Shown here piece after piece: positions 1 through 5,554 of a stretch of DNA of 5,855 nt. Position 1 is the first letter of the stretch. Every line of letters begins with the position of its first letter. Source of the stretch: Roseburia sp. (GTDB lineage: Bacteria; Bacillota; Clostridia; Lachnospirales; Lachnospiraceae); NCBI GenBank assembly GCA_017626625.1, contig JAGAIK010000625.1, forward strand, positions 1 to 5,855, read 5' to 3'. A program made the translations under genes and the position numbers. The notes under the pieces are model-generated. The model was not told the origin of the DNA. It searched no databases and saw nothing but the letters and a program-made list of their open reading frames with translations.

Positions 1-274
1 ACACCCGCTGATTCATGTTCAGGTAGTTGTGGTCCGGCAGGTAGGAAATATGCTTTTTGCTCTCTGCGCCGATGGGGTTCTCCTGAAAATAGAGAGAGCC
101 GGAAGTGGGCGTTAAAAGACCGTTCAGCATTTTAATCAGAGTTGTCTTTCCACTGCCGTTGGGACCTAAAAGTCCGATAATATGTCCGCCCTCAACGGAC
201 AGATTGATATGGTCGATGGCTGTCTTTTTGCCATAGTTTTTGGTTAAGTCTTTACATTCGATTAAGGTACTCAT
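1..274 (-). CDS. ABC transporter ATP-binding protein, YtrB-like (partial, N-terminal 91 codons)
   Basis: This is the nucleotide-binding subunit of an ABC transporter, expected on the cytoplasmic face of the membrane where ATP hydrolysis would drive a partner permease. The reading frame starts with ATG at 274-272 and is open to the window edge. It begins [20 protein letters not shown], a standard ABC N-terminus. The Walker A motif GPNGSGKTT lies at about residues 37-45. An ISYLPD segment near residues 76-81 sits where the Q-loop belongs and resembles the GYLPE form of the DrrA/YtrB type. The signature motif and Walker B lie outside the window. The start overlaps the stop of the GntR gene (ATGA, 274-271), and AAAGGGGAG at 288-280 gives a ribosome site 5 nt upstream, so the two genes are translationally coupled. 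YtrA-type repressors usually control their own ABC operon. The substrate cannot be told from this part. Confidence 0.93.
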   Translation of the reverse strand, partial: MSTLIECKDLTKNYGKKTAIDHINLSVEGGHIIGLLGPNGSGKTTLIKMLNGLLTPTSGSLYFQENPIGAESKKHISYLPDHNYLNMNQRV

Positions 275-642
275 GATGTCTCCCCTTTCATGGTATCACT
301 GATTAAAGCAAGAATTTCTTCCCTGGAAAAACCAAGCTGCTGCATCAGGGCGATAAATTCTGTAATTTTTTCTTTGGCAAGGTTCGCTTTTAATTCATCA
401 ATCATGGTCGTGTCCTCCGTGATAAATCTCCCTGTGGTACGCTGGGAATAAACAAGTCCTGTTCGCTCTAACTCTGCAAAAGCCTTTTGCATGGTATTGG
501 GATTTACAGCGGCTTCCGCAGCCAAATCCCGGACGGATGGGAGTTTGTCTCCCGGTTTATATTTTCCTGAAATTATGTCTGTCTGGATACGCTCCACAAT
601 CTGCAGGAAAATCGGTCGGTCGGAATTAAGATTCCATGGCAT
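271..642 (-). CDS. GntR-family transcriptional regulator, YtrA subfamily
   Basis: This 123-residue DNA-binding repressor is expected to control its own promoter and the downstream ABC transporter. Residues about 10-75 form the GntR winged helix: [17 protein letters not shown], then [12 protein letters not shown], then the recognition helix [14 protein letters not shown], and a wing ending RTTGRFIT. Only about 48 residues follow, mostly helical, with no FadR- or UTRA-type ligand domain; this short C-terminus is the mark of the YtrA subfamily. The ATG at 642-640 is preceded by GAGGTG at 653-648 with good spacing. The gene is first in its operon and its TGA overlaps the ABC ATPase start. A sigma-A promoter and a 22-bp palindrome lie directly upstream, so negative autoregulation is likely. 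In characterised YtrA systems the inducers are often cell-envelope stresses; nothing here identifies this one. Confidence 0.95.
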   Translation of the reverse strand: MPWNLNSDRPIFLQIVERIQTDIISGKYKPGDKLPSVRDLAAEAAVNPNTMQKAFAELERTGLVYSQRTTGRFITEDTTMIDELKANLAKEKITEFIALMQQLGFSREEILALISDTMKGETS

Positions 643-662
643 ATCATCACCTCAATTTCTAT

Positions 663-684
663 TTGTATTAATCGAATAATACAA
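663..684. promoter_or_regulatory. Probable GntR (YtrA-type) operator palindrome
   Basis: Half-sites TTGTATTA (663-670) and TAATACAA (677-684) are perfect inverted repeats around ATCGAA. Ten of the eleven symmetric base pairs match. The palindrome covers the -10 box (676-681) and the predicted start of transcription, the place where a repressor would block initiation. The short dyad is compatible with a dimeric GntR winged helix. Assignment to the adjacent regulator is inference from position. Confidence 0.7.
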
Positions 685-704
685 CAGTACAGGAACAGTG
701 TCAA
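676..704 (-). promoter_or_regulatory. Sigma-A promoter of the GntR/ABC operon
   Basis: On the minus strand, a perfect -35 box TTGACA (704-699) is followed by a 17-bp spacer and the -10 box TATTAT (681-676). The spacing is ideal and only one -10 base departs from consensus. The predicted start of transcription is near 669, giving an untranslated leader of roughly 27 nt before the GntR ATG. No experimental start site is known. Confidence 0.85.
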
Positions 705-739
705 GTATTATTTGTATATTTTGTTACATAAAAATGGCA

Positions 740-759
740 TTTCATTACAAAAAATGAAA
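740..759. repeat. Inverted repeat overlapping the sigma-28 -35 region
   Basis: TTTCATT (740-746) and AATGAAA (753-759) form a perfect 7-bp inverted repeat with a 6-nt spacer, ACAAAA. The right arm includes the proposed -35 element at 755-758. It is AT-only apart from one C/G pair, so it is weak as an RNA hairpin and more plausible as a protein-binding site. It could also be chance in AT-rich DNA. Confidence 0.4.
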
Positions 760-781
760 CTTTCTGAAAAGAAGCCGATAT
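755..781 (+). promoter_or_regulatory. Candidate sigma-28 (SigD/FliA) promoter of the LytTR operon
   Basis: GCCGATAT at 774-781 matches the SigD -10 consensus at all eight positions. With a 15-bp spacer the -35 element is TGAA (755-758), three of four bases of TAAA. Transcription would start near 788, leaving a leader of about 137 nt. No convincing sigma-A pair is visible in this gap for the plus strand. Flagellar control is supported by the FliD-like second gene of the operon. The match is by eye and the -35 is imperfect. Confidence 0.65.
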
Positions 782-862
782 ATAGTGTGTAAGGAACTTC
801 ATAAAATAAAAGCTAAGGATGGCGTCAGATTTCAGGGAACAGAAAATACAGGGAAACTGGCG

Positions 863-899
863 CTGTTTTTATGTGATTTTGCAGGAAAACAGTCACATA
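863..899 (+). other. Leader with two interleaved, mutually exclusive stems
   Basis: Two perfect 7-bp pairings are interleaved in the leader just upstream of the LytTR ribosome site. CTGTTTT (863-869) pairs with AAAACAG (886-892). TATGTGA (870-876) pairs with TCACATA (893-899), and this second hairpin can extend by TTTT (877-880) with AAAA (886-889). The arms abut without linker, so both stems are unlikely to form together and they would act as alternatives. There is no terminator T-tract. A regulatory role is inference only. Confidence 0.35.
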
Positions 900-924
900 A
901 GAGCTGGTACGGGGAGGAAAGTGA

Positions 925-1620
925 GTGTTACAGATAGCAGTTTGCGGCGATGAGGCATCCGTGTGCAATGCTCTGGGACAGTGGATTAAGCAGGAGGTTT
1001 TGTCCTGCCAAATCACTGTTTTCCGTAAGCCGTTGGAAATTTTAGAATCGGAACAGCATGTTGATATTCTTTTTTTAGAGACGGACGGGCAGGAGCATGA
1101 CAGCCTTCATGTTGCGGAGACAGTAAAAAGGCAGTCCGGTACGCTGGTTATTTTAATCGGCAGTGAGAAGGAACAGGTTTTTGAGGCTTTTGATGTGGAG
1201 GCGTTCCATTATCTGTTAAAGCCCTTAGAGGAAGAAAAGGTAAAGCAGGTACTTTTGCGGGCAGTGAAGAAGAAAAGGGAATGGAAGGATAATGAGCCTT
1301 TGATTATCCGGGTGGAACGAAGCTATTACCATATCCGTAAGGAGCAGATTTTATATATTGAAAATGCGGGAAGAAAAGTGGTTCTCCATATGAAATCGAA
1401 AGAACTTGCCTATTACGCAAAAATGAATGAGTTAGAGGAGGTGTTAGGAAGCCGTTTTTTCCGGTGCCACAGAGGATATTTTGTAAATTTTGCCGCTGTA
1501 AAAAGCTATGAAGCAGGCAGCATCCTGTTAAAAAACGGGGAAACCATTTTGATGGCAAAGCAGAAATACAACGATTTTGCAGCGGCGTATGCAGAATTTC
1601 TGCGCAGAAAAAAGGAATAA
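925..1620 (+). CDS. LytTR-family DNA-binding regulator with a degenerate receiver domain
   Basis: This 231-residue protein has response-regulator layout: a receiver-like domain (about 1-115) and a LytTR DNA-binding domain (about 125-228). The second half is clear, with IRVERSYYHI, the strand ILYIENAGRKVVLH, the hallmark FFRCHRGYFVN near residue 180, and a final MAKQKY segment. The receiver keeps its fold signature, including the YLLKP motif with Lys99, but its active site is eroded. The first residue of the acidic pair is Gly (CGDE, residues 7-10), the phosphoacceptor Asp is Glu52 (FLET instead of FLDI), and the conserved Thr/Ser position reads Gly79. It is therefore probably not switched by normal phosphorylation, and no kinase gene is adjacent. 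A GTG start is used: an in-frame TGA lies immediately before it (922-924), and GGGGAGG at 911-917 is well spaced. It heads a three-gene run behind a sigma-28-like promoter. Its targets are unknown. Confidence 0.92.
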   Translation: MLQIAVCGDEASVCNALGQWIKQEVLSCQITVFRKPLEILESEQHVDILFLETDGQEHDSLHVAETVKRQSGTLVILIGSEKEQVFEAFDVEAFHYLLKPLEEEKVKQVLLRAVKKKREWKDNEPLIIRVERSYYHIRKEQILYIENAGRKVVLHMKSKELAYYAKMNELEEVLGSRFFRCHRGYFVNFAAVKSYEAGSILLKNGETILMAKQKYNDFAAAYAEFLRRKKE

Positions 1621-1635
1621 AAAACGAGGGGAGAG

Positions 1636-2427
1636 ATGAGTATGATTATTCCAAATAGAATCCATGTATCAATCACAAAGGCGCGCATGAACAGAGAGGC
1701 AAAGGCGAGGGTATTAAGCTGTAAGAGAAGCCTTGCAAAAAGCAGCAGTAAGACAAGCCGCAGCAGCTCCACTACCGGGGCAAAAAGCAGCTCCACCAGG
1801 CTTAAAAACCAGTCCACCGCCCAGCGCCTCATCAATAATCTTTTCGGGCAGAGCAGTACCACGGCGGCAGAGCAGTTAGCGGAAAACCGGACAAAACAGA
1901 TGCTTTACACCCGGATGGAGACAGCGGCGCGAATGACAGCGCAGTGTGCGGACAATCTGTTAAAAACGGGGGAGGACTCCATTTTCGGGCAGGATGATGA
2001 GGCACAGATGAAAACAGAGGCGGTAGCGGAGGTAAAAAATTTTGTAAATAATTATAATCTGATGTTAGGACGCCTAAACAGTTCCGGGGAAAATACCGAT
2101 ACAGCTTACAGTAAGAAATTATCGGCTTATGTAACAGGAAGTGCGAAGGCGTTGGAGAAAATCGGAATCACCGCCGGAAGCAGCGGAGTTTTGTCCTTAG
2201 ATGAGAAGAAGCTAAAGGAAGCGGAAACGGCGGATATCAAGGCAGTTTTCCATGGAAAGGACAGCTTTGGAGAAAAGGTGGGAAAGCAGGCGGAGAATAT
2301 CCGGGACATGGCGGAGGAAAAGGTCACTGCGTTAGAAAAGAACAGTTATTACGGCAGTACGAATTATACCCGTTATGGGACATCTGTTACAGGCTATGAT
2401 ACGGGGAGTTACCATTCAAAAGCGTAA
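1636..2427 (+). CDS. FliD-like protein containing only a C-terminal (FliD_C-type) region
   Basis: This 263-residue protein resembles the C-terminal domain of FliD, the flagellar filament cap and hook-associated protein 2. Residues about 128-225 show the pattern VKNFVNNYNLMLGRLN, then LEKIGIT..SGVLSLDEKKLKEA, then a DIKAVF.G segment, as in FliD_C. It is far shorter than true FliD (usually 400 or more residues) and lacks the FliD N-terminal domain. Instead it has a very basic, Ser/Thr-rich segment (residues about 28-60) and a Tyr/Gly/Ser/Thr-rich tail (237-260). No signal peptide or membrane helix is seen; flagellar proteins leave by the flagellar type III route, so that is not informative. Two starts are possible: ATG 1636, only 2 nt after GAGGGGAG, or ATG 1642, with 8-nt spacing, which I consider equally or more likely. 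It lies 15 nt after the LytTR gene. The function is inferred; it could be a flagellar accessory protein or an unrelated helical protein. Confidence 0.7.
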   Translation: MSMIIPNRIHVSITKARMNREAKARVLSCKRSLAKSSSKTSRSSSTTGAKSSSTRLKNQSTAQRLINNLFGQSSTTAAEQLAENRTKQMLYTRMETAARMTAQCADNLLKTGEDSIFGQDDEAQMKTEAVAEVKNFVNNYNLMLGRLNSSGENTDTAYSKKLSAYVTGSAKALEKIGITAGSSGVLSLDEKKLKEAETADIKAVFHGKDSFGEKVGKQAENIRDMAEEKVTALEKNSYYGSTNYTRYGTSVTGYDTGSYHSKA

Positions 2428-2443
2428 GTTGTGAGGGTGTAAG

Positions 2444-3718
2444 GTGTATTCGGAAAAAGTAAGGAGAATCCCCAGAGTATCTTCTTCGAGAAAGGATAAG
2501 TTCCGGGAACGGGAGCGCTATCGGAGAAGCTTCTGGGGAACTGTGTTTTTAGAGCTTGTTTTACAGAAAATAGAAGAAGACGAATTTTTTGATATCGAGG
2601 AACCGGGGGAAGAGGAAACTGTCACACACCGGAAAAAGAAGGCTTCCTCCGCCCGTATCTTAAGGGCAGAGATGGAGAGGAAGCCTCCGGAAAAAAAGAG
2701 CGCGGTTCAATGGCAGCTTCCGGCGGAGCGAAAGAGCACGGTTCAATGGCAGCTTCCGGCGGAACGAAAGAGCGTCTGTACGGAGTGGGAAAATATTCTG
2801 GTGTGGGCGTCCGGCGACTGGTTAGAGCTTTCTGTTTTTCCGGCGGGAATGGCGGCGGTTTCCGAAGAGTACAGCGCTCTGGTAAATTTTATGCGCTGTA
2901 TGCAGGCAGTTTCGAATCAACATATTTTTTATGACAGCGATGAGATTTTGCGGAAATATTATGAAGGCAGCGTGGAAAAATTCTATGTGGAGCGGGCATT
3001 TTACCGTTTTTGCAGGGAAGATATCCGCAAGGGCGGGGATGGGAGCGCCTTTTACGTCTATGATGTGCTGTCCGGGGTTTACGAGTATTTTTCCCGTGCC
3101 AATACCAGAAATGCGGTGCGCAAAAACAATGAGGAGGGCAGGGAGTTAGCGGAAGAAAACGGTATTTCCTGGACAGGGTGCAGCTACTACAATGCGGATT
3201 ACTATTACAGGTGGTCAGAGATACAGCAGATGTTCCGCCGAATCTGCGGGGAACTGGCGGAGGAATACGATATGGATGTGCCGGATTTTGAGGAAATAGA
3301 GGCGGAGAGCCGTTTCCGTATGGAGGGAGGCTTAAGTTTTCACGGGGCATGGAGCTTTGAACAGAGGAAAAATAATTATCCGCCGGAGGAATTTGGCATG
3401 AGGGAGCTTTCGGCAAAGCCGCCCCGGGGCTTTTTGTATTTTTACAGAGATTATTTTAACGAGGGGCAGTACCCGGTGTTTGAGGGACTGCAGGAAGGGA
3501 TGCGGGAACGGATAGCGGCAAATCCCCTGGATGAACGGGAGTTTTATTCCGTTGCCATAGAAAACAAGGAGTACCACAACGGTCTGAGTTATCTGCTGGA
3601 GCGGAAATTAAAACCGGAGGAATGGCAGTTTCTTGCTAATTTTAAGCTGCACAGGACGGCGGGCTGCATGGAGGTTCTCTGTGGAAGGGGAGAAGAGGAA
3701 GGGAATACTCTTTATTGA
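2444..3718 (+). CDS. Hypothetical protein, 424 residues, with internal tandem repeat
   Basis: I do not recognise this protein. It starts with GTG at 2444, with GAGGG at 2433-2437 as ribosome site, 16 nt after the FliD-like gene, so it belongs to the same transcript. The N-terminus is strongly basic (residues 5-28, many Arg/Lys), followed by a short hydrophobic patch (about 30-43) and an acidic patch (44-58). A low-complexity linker (60-110) contains two near-identical 12-residue units ending in LPAER. From about residue 114 the sequence becomes regular, rich in Tyr, Phe, Trp and Glu, and looks like one folded soluble domain to the end. There is no convincing membrane span, signal peptide or known catalytic motif. 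It ends 101 nt before the chemoreceptor gene with no terminator between, so readthrough is possible. Co-transcription with a FliD-like gene under a sigma-28-like promoter suggests a motility-linked role, which is inference. Confidence 0.85.
   Translation: MYSEKVRRIPRVSSSRKDKFRERERYRRSFWGTVFLELVLQKIEEDEFFDIEEPGEEETVTHRKKKASSARILRAEMERKPPEKKSAVQWQLPAERKSTVQWQLPAERKSVCTEWENILVWASGDWLELSVFPAGMAAVSEEYSALVNFMRCMQAVSNQHIFYDSDEILRKYYEGSVEKFYVERAFYRFCREDIRKGGDGSAFYVYDVLSGVYEYFSRANTRNAVRKNNEEGRELAEENGISWTGCSYYNADYYYRWSEIQQMFRRICGELAEEYDMDVPDFEEIEAESRFRMEGGLSFHGAWSFEQRKNNYPPEEFGMRELSAKPPRGFLYFYRDYFNEGQYPVFEGLQEGMRERIAANPLDEREFYSVAIENKEYHNGLSYLLERKLKPEEWQFLANFKLHRTAGCMEVLCGRGEEEGNTLY
2696..2773 (+). repeat. 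36-bp in-frame tandem duplication within the 424-residue protein
   Basis: Two copies (2696-2731 and 2732-2767) are followed by the first six bases of a third (2768-2773). The copies differ at only two of 36 positions (gcg/acg and gag/gaa). Each encodes 12 residues of the form KS-A/T-VQWQLPAER, residues 85-96 and 97-108. The near identity implies a recent slippage or duplication event in a linker that tolerates length change. Confidence 0.95.
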
Positions 3719-3749
3719 AAACTTTTTTCATGTACCCGTAAAATATAGA

Positions 3750-3778
3750 TGGAAAACAAAGCCGGGAGATGTTATACT
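3750..3778 (+). promoter_or_regulatory. Candidate sigma-A promoter of the chemoreceptor gene
   Basis: TGGAAA (3750-3755, four of six -35 bases) is followed by a 17-bp spacer and TATACT (3773-3778, five of six -10 bases). A TG one base upstream of the -10 (3770-3771) makes it an extended -10 promoter. Transcription would start near 3785, leaving a leader of about 35 nt. The chemoreceptor could also be reached by readthrough from the upstream operon. Confidence 0.6.
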
Positions 3779-3819
3779 TTTTATAGTTACTACATTTCAG
3801 AAAAAAGGAGAGGCAGTCT

Positions 3820-5322
3820 ATGTCGCAGGAGAGAGAAAACCCGTACCGATACAATGATATTCAGGAACGTTATAAAAGGATGAATCGTTTTTATCTATTG
3901 GCGACAAGTGTTTTGTGGCTGCTGCTTGCGGTTTATCTTTTGATGAAGCGGCTGAACAGCAATATTACTCCCATTGTGGTTTATGCAAATCTGATATTGA
4001 TTGTGGGTTATGCGGCGGTGAATTATTTTGGATACAGCCGCAATAAGGCAAACGGTTGGTTTAAAAATCTGGTGGCGGCGGAAATCGGCATTGAATATTT
4101 TTTGCTGGGAGTACAGACGGACGCAGAGTTTTTAAATTTTATCCTGATTATGATATTAGTACTGCAGATACCTTATTTTGACAGGAAAGGTCTTAAGACA
4201 GTTTCGATTACTTATACGGTTCTTTATACCCTGGTTATCGTTATCCGGGGAATAAAAGGGGTAAATGCCGTTGCAGATGTGGATGCCTTGTGCCAGGTGT
4301 TTGCCATGTATCTTTTGTTCCTTTTTGTTTCTCAGGCAGGTTTGATTGCGAAGGAGTTTATCGACCATGCCCTTGGATTTGCGGAAGCACAGAATGAGAA
4401 GCAGAAAGGGCTGTTTGAGGGCATTCTCGGGATTTCCCAGACCGTACAAGTGGAAGCGGACAAGAGCGGCGGTCTGGTGGACCAGTTAGTCAGTGTTACA
4501 GAGTCAGTGGCAAATAGTATGCGGGAGATTACTTCTGCTACCACCACCACGGCAAACAGTATTGAAGAACAGAACAGCATGACCCAGACCATACAGGAGG
4601 CAATCGGTGAAACCGGGGAGCGCTCAAAGCAGATGGTGGAGATTGCCACGGATTCCAACCGAAGCATTCAGGAAAATATGCAGGTCATGGAGGAATTAAA
4701 GGTACAGTCCGTTTCCATTGCCCGGACCAATCAGGAAGTAACCGATGCCATGCAGCGGCTTAAGGATAAGACAAAGGAAGTAGAAGAAATCGCAGGCATG
4801 ATTTTAAATATTTCCAGTCAGACCAACCTGCTGGCGTTAAATGCTTCGATTGAAAGCGCCCGTGCCGGGGAGGCGGGAAGAGGCTTTGCGGTGGTGGCAG
4901 AGGAAATCCGGCAGTTAGCGGAACAGACCAGGAGTTCCACCGAGGAGATTACCCGAATCGTCAATGAATTGAATGAGAATGCCAATGAGGTGGTAAAATC
5001 GGTGGAAGGCTCCGTGGAGGCTACGGAACAGCAGAACCAGAGAATCCTTGCAGCGGCGGAGACATTTGGCATATTAAATGAAAACATGACAAGACTGGTG
5101 GATAATATCGAGGAAGTAAACCGGCAGATTGGCGGGCTTTCAGATTCTAACAACCGGATTGTGGAGAATATTTCCCAGCTTTCCGCTGCCACACAGGAGG
5201 TAACGGCAAGTGCGGAACAGGTGCAGGAAATGAGCGAGCAGAACCTTCAGTTTGCGGAGCAGGTAAAAGGGGTGGTCGGTCATATGCGCCGGACAGCGGA
5301 TGATGTGAAGCAGTATTTATAA
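3820..5322 (+). CDS. Methyl-accepting chemotaxis protein, six-helix membrane type
   Basis: This 500-residue chemoreceptor would signal through CheW and CheA to the flagellar motor. The N-terminal part is a membrane domain with about six hydrophobic helices (residues roughly 24-43, 49-70, 84-98, 104-120, 127-144 and 156-177), joined by short loops with no large extracellular ligand domain. A long cytoplasmic coiled coil follows directly, with no recognisable HAMP domain. The signalling hairpin tip is well conserved: [18 protein letters not shown] from residue 336, then [17 protein letters not shown]. Gln/Glu-rich heptads on either side are likely methylation regions. There is no C-terminal NWETF-type tether. 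ATG 3820 is preceded by AAGGAG (3805-3810). The gene has its own promoter and ends in a strong terminator. Its stimulus would have to be sensed within or near the membrane, or through a partner; this is inference. Confidence 0.96.
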   Translation: MSQERENPYRYNDIQERYKRMNRFYLLATSVLWLLLAVYLLMKRLNSNITPIVVYANLILIVGYAAVNYFGYSRNKANGWFKNLVAAEIGIEYFLLGVQTDAEFLNFILIMILVLQIPYFDRKGLKTVSITYTVLYTLVIVIRGIKGVNAVADVDALCQVFAMYLLFLFVSQAGLIAKEFIDHALGFAEAQNEKQKGLFEGILGISQTVQVEADKSGGLVDQLVSVTESVANSMREITSATTTTANSIEEQNSMTQTIQEAIGETGERSKQMVEIATDSNRSIQENMQVMEELKVQSVSIARTNQEVTDAMQRLKDKTKEVEEIAGMILNISSQTNLLALNASIESARAGEAGRGFAVVAEEIRQLAEQTRSSTEEITRIVNELNENANEVVKSVEGSVEATEQQNQRILAAAETFGILNENMTRLVDNIEEVNRQIGGLSDSNNRIVENISQLSAATQEVTASAEQVQEMSEQNLQFAEQVKGVVGHMRRTADDVKQYL

Positions 5323-5345
5323 AAGGTAATAGTTATCATAGCGTG

Positions 5346-5387
5346 CAGGGCGTCTTATTTCATTTGGAATAAGACGCCCTGTTTTTT
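5346..5387 (+). terminator. Rho-independent terminator after the chemoreceptor gene
   Basis: A perfect 14-bp stem (CAGGGCGTCTTATT at 5346-5359 with its complement at 5368-5381) encloses an 8-nt loop and is followed directly by six T residues (5382-5387). It begins 24 nt after the chemoreceptor stop codon. It closes that transcript and separates it from the DUF2975 gene. Confidence 0.97.
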
Positions 5388-5412
5388 AAGATTTTCTTAA
5401 AAACAATATAAA

Positions 5413-5431
5413 TTTATCGTAATTCGATAAA
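5413..5431. promoter_or_regulatory. Palindrome upstream of the DUF2975 promoter, candidate operator
   Basis: TTTATCG (5413-5419) and CGATAAA (5425-5431) are perfect inverted repeats around TAATT. The 19-bp element ends 5 bp before the -35 box at 5437. It is too AT-rich for a terminator and sits where an activator or repressor could bind. DUF2975 genes are commonly followed by a small Xre-type regulator gene, which would be outside this window; that link is inference. Confidence 0.5.
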
Positions 5432-5436
5432 AAACT

Positions 5437-5465
5437 ATTGCAAAATAATATTTCCAGGATATAAT
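5437..5465 (+). promoter_or_regulatory. Sigma-A promoter of the DUF2975 gene
   Basis: TTGCAA (5437-5442, four of six -35 bases), a 17-bp spacer and a perfect -10 box TATAAT (5460-5465). The start of transcription would be near 5472, giving a leader of about 83 nt that contains the 32-bp tandem repeat. Confidence 0.75.
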
Positions 5466-5469
5466 AAAA

Positions 5470-5544
5470 GGAAAACAGGGCAGGAAATTTGACACTGTCC
5501 AGGAAAATAGGGTAGTAAGCTTGACACTATCCCGGAAAACCAGG
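5470..5544 (+). repeat. 32-bp imperfect tandem repeat in the DUF2975 leader
   Basis: Unit 1 spans 5470-5501, unit 2 spans 5502-5533, and a third copy is cut short at 5534-5544. Units 1 and 2 match at 25 of 32 positions. Each begins GGAAAA and contains TTGACACT-G/A-TCC (5489 and 5521), so the same face of the helix repeats about every three turns. The repeat lies between the predicted start of transcription and the ribosome site. It may be a pair of protein-binding sites or an RNA element. The TTGACA boxes within it lack a credible -10 partner. Confidence 0.8.
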
Positions 5545-5554
5545 AGGAATTTTG

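Noticed and set aside
682..701. ACAGT direct repeats as LytTR-binding sites
   Set aside because: The two copies start 11 bp apart, whereas LytTR sites repeat at about 21 bp, and they lie within the spacer of the divergent GntR promoter.
870..899. CRP-like TGTGA/TCACA pair
   Set aside because: The half-sites are 18 bp apart instead of 6, which does not fit a CRP dimer site. The pairing is better read as an RNA stem.
819..953. 44-codon ORF in the LytTR leader, overlapping the LytTR start out of frame
   Set aside because: It has no properly spaced ribosome site, its sequence looks random, and the overlap is easily explained by chance. A leader peptide is not excluded but is unsupported.
1506..1862. 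118-codon minus-strand ORF with a hydrophobic Leu/Val-rich translation
   Set aside because: It is antisense across the end of the LytTR gene and the start of the FliD-like gene, both supported by domains and ribosome sites. Its hydrophobicity reflects the complement of a Ser/Lys-rich region.
2889..3416. 175-codon minus-strand ORF inside the 424-residue gene
   Set aside because: Its Pro/Cys/His-rich composition is typical of an antisense shadow, and it has no ribosome site or promoter.
3739..3768. Possible sigma-28 promoter before the chemoreceptor (TAAA and GCCGGGAG)
   Set aside because: Only five of eight -10 bases match and the spacer is 18 bp instead of about 15. The extended -10 sigma-A promoter next to it is better.
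5489..5526. TTGACA boxes in the DUF2975 leader repeats as extra -35 elements
   Set aside because: No -10 box with acceptable match lies 16-18 bp downstream. For the second copy that position overlaps the ribosome site.
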